From NCBI GenBank assembly GCA_020342235.1, contig CP073214.1:434001-498000 (forward strand): a DNA stretch of 64,000 bases, given 5' to 3'. This document shows positions 1 to 11,093 of this stretch, piece after piece. The DNA is from Saccharomycopsis phalli (Eukaryota > Ascomycota > Saccharomycetes > Ascoideales > Saccharomycopsidaceae). Each line of letters begins with the position of its first letter. The first letter of the stretch is position 1. The position numbers were made by a program, and so were the translations under genes. The notes under the pieces are model-generated. The model saw only the letters and a list, made by a program, of their open reading frames with translations. It had not been told where the DNA came from and ran no database searches.

Positions 1-492
1 ATATATTCTCCTGACTTCTTTACTAAAAACTCTGAAATTAGAAAATCAGCTGCTGAGAAGTTGAAAATCAAGAAGAAGATCAAGGCACAAAACGACCATG
101 TTGACAAAACAGTGAATCTGAGTTCATTATCAATGTATCTCAATATTGGTGAATACAATGAAGATGACGAATTGGATTCTAGCTTAAAACCTTTACACTA
201 TGCTACAAATCTTAATGATATTTCTCCACCAATGAACTATAGCTTTTTAGCTGAAGATTGGAAAATTGACCTCTGCCCTCTGGTATGGACAGCAAAGTAC
301 CACATTGACAGTGTGGTGTCCATAGATGAGATTGGGAATTGGGCATATGACCTCGATATTAAATCCCAAACTAGATCTATGGAATTCAGGCGCCGCAGAT
401 GGATTAGAACGGTGATTAGAACATCAGAGTATGTGCATGAAGAACCACCAGTTGATGACATCAAGGAGACAAATGCACCAAAAGATCTATAA
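1..492 (+). CDS. Dysferlin-domain (Pex30/Pex32-like) peroxisomal membrane protein, C-terminal part
   Basis: The frame is open from the first base to a TAA at 490-492, so this is the last ~163 residues of a gene whose start lies left of the window. The visible part has Trp-rich stretches (EDWKIDLCPLVW, GNWAYD) followed by a basic run (RRRRWIRTV). This is the DysF pattern of the Pex23/Pex30/Pex31/Pex32 peroxins, ER or peroxisomal membrane proteins that control peroxisome number and ER contact. The membrane segments expected at the N-terminus are outside the window, so which paralogue it is cannot be decided. Spo73-type proteins also carry DysF and are the main alternative. Confidence 0.6.
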   Translation: MYSPDFFTKNSEIRKSAAEKLKIKKKIKAQNDHVDKTVNLSSLSMYLNIGEYNEDDELDSSLKPLHYATNLNDISPPMNYSFLAEDWKIDLCPLVWTAKYHIDSVVSIDEIGNWAYDLDIKSQTRSMEFRRRRWIRTVIRTSEYVHEEPPVDDIKETNAPKDL

Positions 493-1017
493 GCATACTT
501 TAGATCTGTAAGTATACTTTTAATCGCATACATTTAAACACGACCAAATGAACGACAAGATCCAATAATGAGAACCATAAATTGTACTTTACTATATATT
601 ATAAATTAAAATGCCATTATAACCGTGTACAAATCATAAAAATCTATCGAATGACTAGATCATTACAAGAAAGGCAAATGCATTTTATAAAAAACTATAT
701 TATTATAGTCTCACTTGCTTGGACAAAAAGCTTTGCCATACAATGTAGTAGGCTTTATGGGGTGTCAATATTTTTTTCTGACTAATCTGCAAACTCTCAT
801 TGGCTGAATATATATATGCCTACCGGAGATAGTCTTTAACAGGAAGTGCAAATCGGAACATCTTTGCAAAATTTAAGAACTTGTCTTGGATTCAGGTTTA
901 CATTTGGAATTATTAAACTCGGATTATAAATTACCTGTTTTAATATAAGATATACTTTTGTTTGGTGAAAATAATGCAACGTTAGCAGAAAGACTATCTT
1001 TTTTTAGATCTTGCCAA
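493..1017. other. Intergenic region upstream of the GATA factor gene
   Basis: An AT-rich gap of 525 bases. No conserved reading frame was seen. It contains a reverse CCAAT box (attgg near 799), a TATA-like run (tatatatatg near 809) and short T-rich tracts, consistent with the promoter of the downstream gene. Short open frames here look random. Confidence 0.5.
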
Positions 1018-2097
1018 ATGTCAGATTCGTCTATAACTAATAAACTGGAAGTGTCACCAGACAGCAAACAGAGGATGGGTGGTCAAAAGTGTTCAAATTG
1101 TGGAACAGTAAAAACTCCTCTTTGGAGGCGAGCTCCTGATGGGTTGTTGATATGTAACGCATGTGGTTTGTATTATAAAGCAAATAATTGCCACAGGCCA
1201 GTGAACTTAAAAAGACCACCGCACTTGGTTAAAGTGAAGGAAGAATGCAATGGAAGTAAAGAAGGAAGTTGTAAAGGAGATGGAAGGTGTAATGGGACAG
1301 GAGGCTCTGCTGCCTGTGACGGATGTCCTGTATACAATAACCGGGTTATAATAACTAATGACGCCCCAGGAAATCGAGATGATGAGATAGATATCAATTT
1401 GGAAGAGAATGATGCAAAGTCGAAGTTGAAATTGGAAAATCCTTCATTCAAGAAAAAGGTGGAGACCGATAATACAGTGGCCATAGCTTGTGCCAATTGT
1501 CGTACCACGATAACACCACTCTGGAGAAGAAACGATATTGGAGAGACCATATGTAATGCATGTGGATTATATTATAAGTTGCATGGATGCCATCGTCCGA
1601 TAAAAATGAAAAGTGGCATTATTAAACGAAGAAAAAGACAGTCTGAACGACATGAAGGGCGTAGTGAGAAGCGAACAGTAGAAGAGACGACGGATGAGCC
1701 ATTGAACTCGTATTCAACTCCACCAGAATCGAGGGCATATTCTTCCGTTAGTGATCCCAATTCTCCTGTTTTGGAGAGTAATAAGGTGTTTATCAAGCCG
1801 CTACAAGCTCTGAAGCCTGCTAATTTGGTAGCTGACGATAAAATCATTCTACCACCTCTAAGACTACTCCCATCGGTTAATCAGAACAATCAACTTCCAA
1901 GCATAGATTTTAGCCAGAAGTTAACACTTCCAAGTTTGGATAGACAAAGCTCTTTAGATGGAGCCAGATTGCTAAAAAGGAGATTGCTGGACCCAGAAGA
2001 CAAAATCCACCATGAAGGATCCAAAGTTAGTATCAATTCTTTGCTTAATAACAAGTCTTCTTCGAAAGAAGACCTTGACAAGATAATCAAAACCTAA
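1018..2097 (+). CDS. SFU1: GATA-type iron-responsive repressor (Sfu1/Fep1/SRE family)
   Basis: A 359-residue protein from the first ATG; the frame is open a little further upstream but without an ATG. Two GATA zinc fingers are visible: C25-X2-C28...C46-X2-C49 and C158-X2-C161...C179-X2-C182, both with TPLWRR. Between them lies the Cys cluster C85, C91, C100, C103 in a [18 protein letters not shown] context. This is the signature of fungal iron-sensing GATA repressors (Sfu1, Fep1, SREP, URBS1). In these the Cys-rich segment binds iron (an Fe-S cofactor in Fep1) and the fingers bind ATC(A/T)GATAA-like sites to repress iron uptake. A basic stretch (IIKRRKRQ) after finger 2 could be a nuclear localisation signal. 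The C-terminal half is low in complexity. Saccharomyces lacks this family, which supports a Candida-type yeast. Confidence 0.93.
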   Translation: MSDSSITNKLEVSPDSKQRMGGQKCSNCGTVKTPLWRRAPDGLLICNACGLYYKANNCHRPVNLKRPPHLVKVKEECNGSKEGSCKGDGRCNGTGGSAACDGCPVYNNRVIITNDAPGNRDDEIDINLEENDAKSKLKLENPSFKKKVETDNTVAIACANCRTTITPLWRRNDIGETICNACGLYYKLHGCHRPIKMKSGIIKRRKRQSERHEGRSEKRTVEETTDEPLNSYSTPPESRAYSSVSDPNSPVLESNKVFIKPLQALKPANLVADDKIILPPLRLLPSVNQNNQLPSIDFSQKLTLPSLDRQSSLDGARLLKRRLLDPEDKIHHEGSKVSINSLLNNKSSSKEDLDKIIKT

Positions 2098-2390
2098 CAT
2101 GTTTCCGGACAAATTTCTTGCTACTTTTTTTTTTGTATAACGAGCGTATTAATTATTATGAATGAGCATTTGATAAATTTATGTGTCTGTAAAACAGTAA
2201 CTAAGTTACTGTAATATAGTAACTTTTTCTTCATTACAGTTGCAATTTGATAAGATGGGTGTAATGCATTTGGCGATTCAGAGAAAAGTCTGGCTATGTA
2301 TATCTAAAAAGAAGGAAAGCGTCATATCAAAGTGGGGATGATGCATTAAAATGCAATGATAAAATTGAGAGAGATGATAGAGCTGATAAA

Positions 2391-2561
2391 ATGTCCCAAA
2401 AGTTGAGGCTACTGAATAACTTTATCGCAGTACATAGAGTGTATATGATGAGGAAACACCCGGGTAACGTGCCATTGGAGCTACAAAAAACACTGGCGAA
2501 TTGCAACTGCACAACAAGCAGTAATGTAAGTAGCAAGCCCTTGCAACAGAACAAGTACTGA
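2391..2561 (+). other. Small open frame in the 5' region of VMA11
   Basis: A 56-codon ATG frame with a basic, Cys-containing product (starts MSQKLRL, contains CNC). It runs across the first two bases and most of the intron of VMA11, so it lies in that gene's probable 5' leader. No family was recognised. It may be a chance frame, an upstream ORF of VMA11, or an exon of an unrecognised small gene. Confidence 0.2.
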
Positions 2562-3058
2562 CTAGCTTCAGGTCGGAGCTTAGCGAAGAATACAGTCCAT
2601 CTTTTGCTCCGTTTTTTGGATTTGCCGGATGTGCATTTGCCATGGTGCTATCATGCGCTGGCGCTGCCATTGGCACTGCAAAGTCGGGGATTGGTATTGC
2701 GGGAGTTGGTCTTTTTAAGCCGGAATTAATAATGAAGTCCTTGATACCCGTTGTTATGAGCGGTATTCTCTCGGTGTATGGATTGGTGGTGGCGGTGTTA
2801 ATAGCAGGGGACTTGTCGCCTACCTCCAACTACTCATTGTTCAATGGGTTTATGCACCTTACTTGCGGTTTGGCGGTGGGATTCGCGTGCTTGTCCAGTG
2901 GATATGCTATTGGGATAGTGGGAGACGAGGGGGTGCGGAAGTACATGCACCAGCCAAAGTTATTTGTGGGGATTGTGTTGATTTTGATTTTCAGTGAAGT
3001 GTTGGGGTTATACGGGATGATCGTGGCCTTGATTCTAAATACAAAAGGTAGTGGTTGA
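2524..3058 (+). CDS. VMA11: V-ATPase proteolipid subunit c' (V0 sector)
   Basis: Inferred exons are 2524-2525 and 2572-3058, giving 162 residues. The 46-nt intron (GTAAGT ... TACTGAC ... CAG) splits the initiation codon as AT|G. Joining restores [20 protein letters not shown], which matches the N-terminal pattern of Vma11. The body has four hydrophobic helices. It carries the c'-type signatures [33 protein letters not shown] and, in the last helix, [21 protein letters not shown] with the proton-carrying glutamate. These match c' better than c (Vma3), which differs around FKPELIMK and KYMHQP. In the vacuolar V0 ring the subunit carries protons for acidification. An ATG at 2642 is in frame but would remove the first helix. 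Gene identity is near certain; the split start is inference from splice signals and family length (164 in S. cerevisiae). Confidence 0.9.
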
Positions 3059-3106
3059 GTAAAGCGATTACAATGACATTTTTCCTGTAGTATATTATGA
3101 TACAAA

Positions 3107-5842
<2,736 letters not shown>

Positions 5843-5919
5843 AATTTTAATGTACGCTTCCTGTAAAAGCTCTGTTCCTGCAAGTGTGTATTTTTTCGAG
5901 GCTAAATCCAGGGTGTGTC

Positions 5920-6448
5920 ATGCAGGTGGGCGGGCATTGTAAGATCAACTCGAGAAGCAAACAAGTCACAGATTTAATGTCCTACAAAACAACAGGCTGG
6001 AATGATTGTCCCCCAATATTGGATATAGGGGTCACGAAAAGTAAGAGCAGCAAAAAGTCATTGAAATCACTGGTCAATTTTGATGATGAACCAACCGAAC
6101 AACCTGGCTCGGTGATATCTGAAGGTGAGTATTTTACACGTCAGTGACAACAATACCAACTATTTAGATGAAGTGATGCAAAACTTTGAGAAATTGATCC
6201 TGTTAGGAACCAGTCTTAGTCAGAAAGAATATGCTTTCTATCTCAGGAAATTGCGTGCTAATATTCCTAGCGCCTTGATGAACCACCAATATCGAGAGTT
6301 GATCAATGACACCATTTGCAACATTTTAGCAAAGAATAACACCGCAGAATCAAAGAGCCTGTTGATAAACTTCACGTTGGCAAATCCGGGCGTGGTTAGT
6401 TGGGCGCTCCCATTACGCAAGATTGTGGACAACGCAGTGGTGGAATGA
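5920..6448 (+). CDS. Small SRA1/Sec31 C-terminal-like domain protein (spliced)
   Basis: Inferred exons are 5920-6124 and 6168-6448, giving 161 residues. A 43-nt intron (GTGAGT ... CCAAC ... TTTAG) joins two otherwise out-of-frame segments with matching phase. The first exon has TTGWNDCPPIL, the Pro/Trp motif of SRA1-type proteins. The second encodes a helical bundle (EVMQNFEKLILLG...NTAESKSLLINFTL...) like the SRA1/Sec31 C-terminal domain. The fungal function of free-standing SRA1-like proteins is poorly known. In Sec31 this domain follows the COPII inner region. Another in-frame ATG lies at 5977. Family assignment is by motif resemblance only. Confidence 0.6.
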
Positions 6449-6613
6449 CCAATTACTCTAATAATAAATAAATCGTAATAGAATGAATTATTTTATACCG
6501 TAACACATGTGGTTTATGAATCACATTGTGAATATTATAGAGAGACACAATCGTTACCCGGCGTATCAGTGAATCAAAAAAATTAATTGGCGACCTACTT
6601 TACCAACAAGAAA

Positions 6614-7357
6614 ATGTCGGCTGAAAATGAGACAAAGCCTACCGTCGAGGAGGTAGACATGTTTGCGGGATTGAAAAAGAAGAAGAAGAAGTCAAAAGAT
6701 AAGAAGGAAAAGTCCACAGGAGTTGAAGAGGTTACAGAAGATTTAGACGACTTGGACTTTGGTAAAAAGAAAAAGTCGTCCAAAAAGAAGAAGAGCACCA
6801 AGTCAAGCACGTCGTTTGAGGATGCTTTAAAAGAAAAGGGAATTAGTGCAGTAGCAGAACAAGACGAAAACCACAATGTTGGCTTGCCATATGAGGACTT
6901 GTTGGAGCGATTTTTCAAAATTTTAAAGGCTAACAACCCAGAGTTGGCAGGCGAAAGATCCGAGAAATTGAAGATTCCACCACCAGTTGTCAGCAGAGAA
7001 GCAAAGAAGACAATATTCTCAAATGTGAAATTAATTGCACAAAAGTTGCAAAGAGAGCCAGAACATGTGATTCAGTACTTATTTGCTGAGTTGGGTACCT
7101 CTGGATCGATAGACGGTAAAGAGCAATTAATCATCAAGGGTAAGTTCCAGCAAAAACAGTTGGAAGCCGTGTTAAAGAAATATATATTCGAGTACGTTAC
7201 TTGCAAGACCTGCAAATCTATCAAGACCACCTTGGTCCGGGAGAATACCAATAGACTTTACTTCTTGGTATGTAATAGTTGTGGATCTTCCAGATCGGTC
7301 AGTTCGATTAAGACTGGTTTTACGGCCCAAATTGGACGGAGAAAGAGAGCTGCTTAA
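6614..7357 (+). CDS. SUI3: Translation initiation factor eIF2 subunit beta
   Basis: A 247-residue protein. The N-terminal half has Lys-rich blocks (LKKKKKKSKDKK, GKKKKSSKKKK) that in this family bind eIF5 and eIF2B. The C-terminal half has the eIF2beta fold with the C2-C2 zinc finger C197-X2-C200...C220-X2-C223 and the closing GFTAQIGRRKRAA. eIF2 carries Met-tRNAi to the 40S subunit in the cytoplasm, and the beta finger influences start-codon choice. The N-terminus has two clear Lys blocks; S. cerevisiae has three, so one may be reduced. The upstream TTG extension is ignored in favour of the ATG. Confidence 0.96.
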   Translation: MSAENETKPTVEEVDMFAGLKKKKKKSKDKKEKSTGVEEVTEDLDDLDFGKKKKSSKKKKSTKSSTSFEDALKEKGISAVAEQDENHNVGLPYEDLLERFFKILKANNPELAGERSEKLKIPPPVVSREAKKTIFSNVKLIAQKLQREPEHVIQYLFAELGTSGSIDGKEQLIIKGKFQQKQLEAVLKKYIFEYVTCKTCKSIKTTLVRENTNRLYFLVCNSCGSSRSVSSIKTGFTAQIGRRKRAA

Positions 7358-7371
7358 TCTTAGTATATACA

Positions 7372-8640
7372 CTAATATCGATTATTTGGGTAATGACTAT
7401 AGTTCTTTCGGTTGTAGTTGTTTGACTTGTTGTTATTCTTCAATGTTCCCGTTCTTGATGGATGGAAGGATGAACTTCCTGGTGGCAAGGACACACCTGT
7501 TCTTGACGGCCTTGGTATATCGAGGTTGAAATTGGAGGTCGGAGGGCGATATGTGTTATTTTTATTTTTATTATTGGGTCTCCTTTGATAATCGTTATTA
7601 GACCCTCTTTGATAGTCATTATTAGACCCTCTTTGATAATCATTATTAGGAATGAGTCCAGATCGCTTTGGCATTAACTGATTGCCATAGTTCACTCTGT
7701 TTGTAGGTCTACCTCTGTTATTTCGGTTAATAGAATCCCGATTGTTATTACCTCTGTAATTACCATTCCTGTTATTCCCGTAATTGCCATTAGCCAGTGC
7801 ACTATTCGGTACAACATAGTCTTCTTGCAGGTTTCTATCACCAATTTTTCTCTTCTTACGCTGTTCTTCCATCTGTTTTCTCAATTTATGACGGTCTTTC
7901 TTACTCTTCTTCTTCTTTTCAAATCGCGGCTCCTTAGCCTCCTCCTCGTTTACCTTGTTATAATCGATTTTAAAGAAATTACCATTTCCAAACTCATCAT
8001 CATCTTGATCATCCGTACCAGAACCGTGCTTCCGCTTGCGAAAATAACTCCAGTACTGATCTCTTAACCGCCGTGGCAAATTTTCGCCCGAAAACGCACT
8101 ACCATCGAAGTTTGGGATTCGTGAAGATCGCGGCTTAGGGCAATCGTCTCCATAATGCCCCTTGGATGCACAATTGTAGCAGTATATGTATTGAAATGGA
8201 TACACCAATTTTTTGCTTCTCAAGTCGGCACTGATATAACTGCGCCATATCAACGGGCATCTGTCAGTATTGTGTTTCGCTGAGCTACATCGCGCACAAT
8301 ATATCCGCTTCTGCTTCTTGGTACAAGCATTCTTGTAGTGTCCCTTCTCGCCACAGTTTGTACATGTAATAGACTTTGGACACTGTTCGGAGTAATGGTC
8401 ATTAATAGTACCACAAGCTAAACAAACCACAGTCTTACATTGCGCCGCAATATGTCCCAACTCATGACAGTTTCGACATCGAGGTCCAGCAGGTTTGTCA
8501 TTAGCCCCGAAATATCTACCTTCTCCTCTCAAGTCTATAAGCTCGTCCGGATTATCATTTACCTCTTCCAAAGATAGACTCACAGTCTTTTGCGACTGAT
8601 TGGTGTCAGCTATTTTGTCTTCTGGTTCCACATCCATCAT
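7372..8640 (-). CDS. AIR1: Zinc-knuckle RNA-binding subunit of the TRAMP complex (Air1/Air2-like)
   Basis: A 422-residue protein with five CCHC zinc knuckles at about 55-68, 73-87, 93-106, 115-128 and 154-167. An IWRSY-containing linker lies between knuckles 4 and 5, as in Air1/Air2. These proteins bridge RNA to the poly(A) polymerase Trf4 in the nuclear TRAMP complex, which marks aberrant RNAs for the exosome. After the knuckles comes a basic region (KKKKSKKDRHKLRKQ) and an Asn/Arg/Gly-rich tail. That tail contains three 24-bp repeats encoding an NNDYQRGS-type octapeptide. The Asn-rich tail is longer than expected for yeast Air proteins. Whether one or two AIR genes exist cannot be told from one window. 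Confidence 0.88.
   Translation of the reverse strand: MMDVEPEDKIADTNQSQKTVSLSLEEVNDNPDELIDLRGEGRYFGANDKPAGPRCRNCHELGHIAAQCKTVVCLACGTINDHYSEQCPKSITCTNCGEKGHYKNACTKKQKRIYCARCSSAKHNTDRCPLIWRSYISADLRSKKLVYPFQYIYCYNCASKGHYGDDCPKPRSSRIPNFDGSAFSGENLPRRLRDQYWSYFRKRKHGSGTDDQDDDEFGNGNFFKIDYNKVNEEEAKEPRFEKKKKSKKDRHKLRKQMEEQRKKRKIGDRNLQEDYVVPNSALANGNYGNNRNGNYRGNNNRDSINRNNRGRPTNRVNYGNQLMPKRSGLIPNNDYQRGSNNDYQRGSNNDYQRRPNNKNKNNTYRPPTSNFNLDIPRPSRTGVSLPPGSSSFHPSRTGTLKNNNKSNNYNRKNYSHYPNNRY
7579..7650 (-). repeat. Three tandem 24-bp repeats inside the AIR1-like gene
   Basis: Three near-identical 24-bp units (each spanning gaccctctttgat) encode successive NNDYQRGS-type octapeptides in the Asn-rich tail. The repeat length is a multiple of three, so copy-number change would keep the frame. 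Confidence 0.8.
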
Positions 8641-8738
8641 ATTCTATCTCATGTATAATTTTCCCCGAAAAATTTAATCTAAGCTGTGCAGCATCCCCAG
8701 CACCGGGCTACAACGCTTATTCCTATGAATGACATGTA

Positions 8739-9596
8739 TTATTTTAACCCTTCTGAAACGCAATTTATCGTATTTAAAAACCGTTGTAAGCGATGCACCC
8801 GCCATTTATCACCACTAATACCCCCATTGTCCTGGAACTCTATTAGGTTCTCCTTGGACTGGTCAATAGTAGCATATAATCTTCTGGAGTTTATCATACC
8901 GGATATGAGTAATAGTGCTTTAATTTCGTCAATCTCAATTTCCAAGATACCCTCAAGCAACTTCCCAAGAGTAACATTACAATATGCCAACGACACCGCA
9001 TAAATATTATACTCAAACACCGACTGAAATAGGCATTCGTTTATGGACTCTTTAGAAAATACACTCAAGAACGAGAGCCATGAATTTTCCTGACGATAAA
9101 TTTGAAAAGTCAAACTGCTAACCAATTCACTATACAGAGCACCATTGATTATCTGCTTCTTTTCAAAGTGCCGAAAAGCCAGAACGACCTCCAACTCAAT
9201 GCCCGACTCCTCAATCAATTTATTAGCCATATTCATCAGCTTTGCCTTCTTTAAATCCAACTTTGGTGTAAGTAATATGAGCACTAACGCATTGGATAGC
9301 ACTTGCTTGCGGTATTCCTCGTGCTCAGCTATACTTTCATAAAACAGAATAAATCTTAAACCCGAATCCAACAATTTGGTCTGCCCATGACCCGTCTTAT
9401 TAAGTTTTATAGCAATCACCGCGCGTAACTCCTCTAGTTGAACTTTCACACCAATGTCTATGCCATTGACTGGGGTTTTCTCATCAAGCAGTATAATTTG
9501 GCTCTGCAAGATGGCATCGTTGCTGATAAGATCAGCTTCGTCGTCTGTTTCATAGATTTTGGCTCTAATATCATTCAAAGGCTTTGCAACATCCAT
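8739..9596 (-). CDS. PCI-domain protein resembling COP9 signalosome subunit 4
   Basis: A 285-residue protein from the ATG at 9596. The C-terminal ~100 residues match the PCI winged-helix pattern: FEYNIYAVSLAYCNVTLGKLL, then EIEIDEIKALLLISGMI, then LYATIDQSKENLIEF. The IDQ...I.F run is typical of CSN4 and, less closely, of the proteasome lid subunit Rpn5. The N-terminal part is helical and divergent, and shorter than metazoan CSN4 (~400). A CSN4 role (cullin deneddylation scaffold) is the best guess. The protein may be a divergent fungal CSN subunit or an Rpn5 relative. Confidence 0.55.
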   Translation of the reverse strand: MDVAKPLNDIRAKIYETDDEADLISNDAILQSQIILLDEKTPVNGIDIGVKVQLEELRAVIAIKLNKTGHGQTKLLDSGLRFILFYESIAEHEEYRKQVLSNALVLILLTPKLDLKKAKLMNMANKLIEESGIELEVVLAFRHFEKKQIINGALYSELVSSLTFQIYRQENSWLSFLSVFSKESINECLFQSVFEYNIYAVSLAYCNVTLGKLLEGILEIEIDEIKALLLISGMINSRRLYATIDQSKENLIEFQDNGGISGDKWRVHRLQRFLNTINCVSEGLK

Positions 9597-9698
9597 TGGG
9601 CTGCTCCGATACTTCACAACCCCCAGACATTATCGATCACTTGTGCACGTGCCATTATACAGCTCCCAGTTTCCAAATATTCACAGAAGATGTCATCT

Positions 9699-10270
9699 TT
9701 ATGGGTGTGATGTGGCCTTTGCTTGCTCAGTATAATTCAACTTTCTCATTCTAAGCTGGTTGATTCGAACAATAAGTTGAAGCCTGTTGTGCTGCAACAA
9801 AATTAATAGTATTGATATCAAGCTCATTGCAAAAGAGCTTAGTGTGACTGCTTGGAAGTACTTTCTACTTACTTCGACCATATCGCTGTCGTACATCTTT
9901 TCATTATTTTGACCGAACTCAATGACGGACCTAAAATAAAGCAGTGAGCCGACTGTACGAAGGCTTAGGACGCTATACCCTATTTTATTCAATTGTCCTT
10001 CCTCGATTACATACGTTGATGTGAAGGTTAATAGCACGCATGTTATTATTGACTAGTGGTTAGTTTCCGGATCCATTGAATATAATTGTGGTTTATATTT
10101 ACGCTAATTATTCCGTATATAGACGCCAGCACGTCTATGGTAGGTCTATTGGATATGCGGCCCAACGGTAGATGAAGGAACCCTAATAAGTATTCTAGAA
10201 TAAGCACAAACAAGTTAAGAAAGTAATATGTATCGTCGACTCTTTCAAGCCTTCTATTAACTTTGATCAT
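9699..10270 (-). CDS. Small multi-pass membrane protein, possibly Pex11-like (spliced)
   Basis: Inferred exons are 10103-10270 and 9699-10052 on the minus strand, giving 173 residues. The 50-nt intron has GTAAAT at its 5' end, ACTAAC as branch, and CACTAG at its 3' end. It is phase 0 and joins LASIYGIIS to SIITCVLLTF, completing one hydrophobic segment. The two halves lie in different frames without it. The product has about three hydrophobic segments and starts with RRLERVDDTYYFLNLFVLI. The overall layout resembles Pex11-family peroxisome division proteins, but no decisive motif is visible. An upstream in-frame ATG passes through an A/T homopolymer and is unlikely. Confidence 0.45.
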
Positions 10271-10282
10271 TCCAATGGTTAA

Positions 10283-10301
10283 ATAAAAAAAAAAAAAAAA
10301 A
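10283..10301. repeat. Poly(A) homopolymer tract
   Basis: A run of about 18 A residues in the promoter region between the Pex11-like gene and the complex I gene. Such poly(dA:dT) tracts commonly mark nucleosome-depleted yeast promoters. Confidence 0.7.
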
Positions 10302-10365
10302 CTACGCTTTTTATTTACAATTGTGACATGGCACAAATGATGTACTCTCTCAACTTTACCTTAAT

Positions 10366-10371
10366 CACGTG
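10366..10371. promoter_or_regulatory. CACGTG E-box (Cbf1-type site)
   Basis: TCACGTGA lies ~55 bp upstream of the complex I subunit gene. In Candida-type yeasts Cbf1-like factors bind this sequence at respiratory and sulphur genes. That it works here is inference. Confidence 0.45.
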
Positions 10372-10426
10372 ACCGAGCATTGGAGCCAATAGAAAAACTA
10401 GTGATTACTACAATCAACTTCAGCAG

Positions 10427-10861
10427 ATGTCATTCAGACTTGTCAGATCAATAAAGCCAGCGACTAGATTAAGTTCTCGTTTATATTCCACCAAGGTTCT
10501 GGTTAAAGACACAGGGGTCCCTGACCCTGAAGTACTTGGTCAACAAGCCCCTAATAGAGTCGGAACATGGTCTGAATCCCAACAGCCAAGAGACAAAATC
10601 CAAGAAGATCTCAGATTTGTTCAAAAGGATCTCTCGAAGCAACCTCGGCCGTATTCTGCAATGGAATTGATTGCTAAGCAGCCAATCAGATACCTTGAAC
10701 ACACCAATATTGCCGTCTGTGATGGTAACAAGGGCTCACTACAAGGACACCCAAAGGTGTACATCAACCTCGATCCTCCTAGACCACACGCCTGTGGCTA
10801 CTGTGGTTTGAGATTTGCCAAATCGGAATTCAAAGACACCATTGAGTCTCAGCAGAGCTAA
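10427..10861 (+). CDS. Complex I zinc-binding subunit (NDUFS6/NUMM type), mitochondrial
   Basis: A 144-residue protein. Residues 1-22 are basic and hydroxylated without acids (MSFRLVRSIKPATRLSSRLYST), a mitochondrial presequence with likely cleavage near YST. The conserved C-terminal zf-CHCC domain shows HPKVYINLD...HACGYCGLRF, supplying one His and three Cys-type ligands. NDUFS6 is an accessory subunit between the N and Q modules of NADH:ubiquinone oxidoreductase. S. cerevisiae has no complex I, so this argues for a yeast outside the Saccharomyces group. A CACGTG site sits just upstream. Confidence 0.92.
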   Translation: MSFRLVRSIKPATRLSSRLYSTKVLVKDTGVPDPEVLGQQAPNRVGTWSESQQPRDKIQEDLRFVQKDLSKQPRPYSAMELIAKQPIRYLEHTNIAVCDGNKGSLQGHPKVYINLDPPRPHACGYCGLRFAKSEFKDTIESQQS

Positions 10862-11093
10862 TCCATGTATAATTTTAATGATAATACACGTCCACATACA
10901 AATAGTAGGCATGACACTACGTTTTATAACCAATTATTCGTGTTAAAAACCTGTCAGGGAAGAAGTACATAAAGGCGTAGCAAACACAAGTGGTTGCCGG
11001 GAGAATTCAAAAGGCAAATATAATAAGCATATCCAAACTAAAGTACAACAAGAAATATCGATAAAAAACCTTGTTCTTGTCTACATATTGGAT

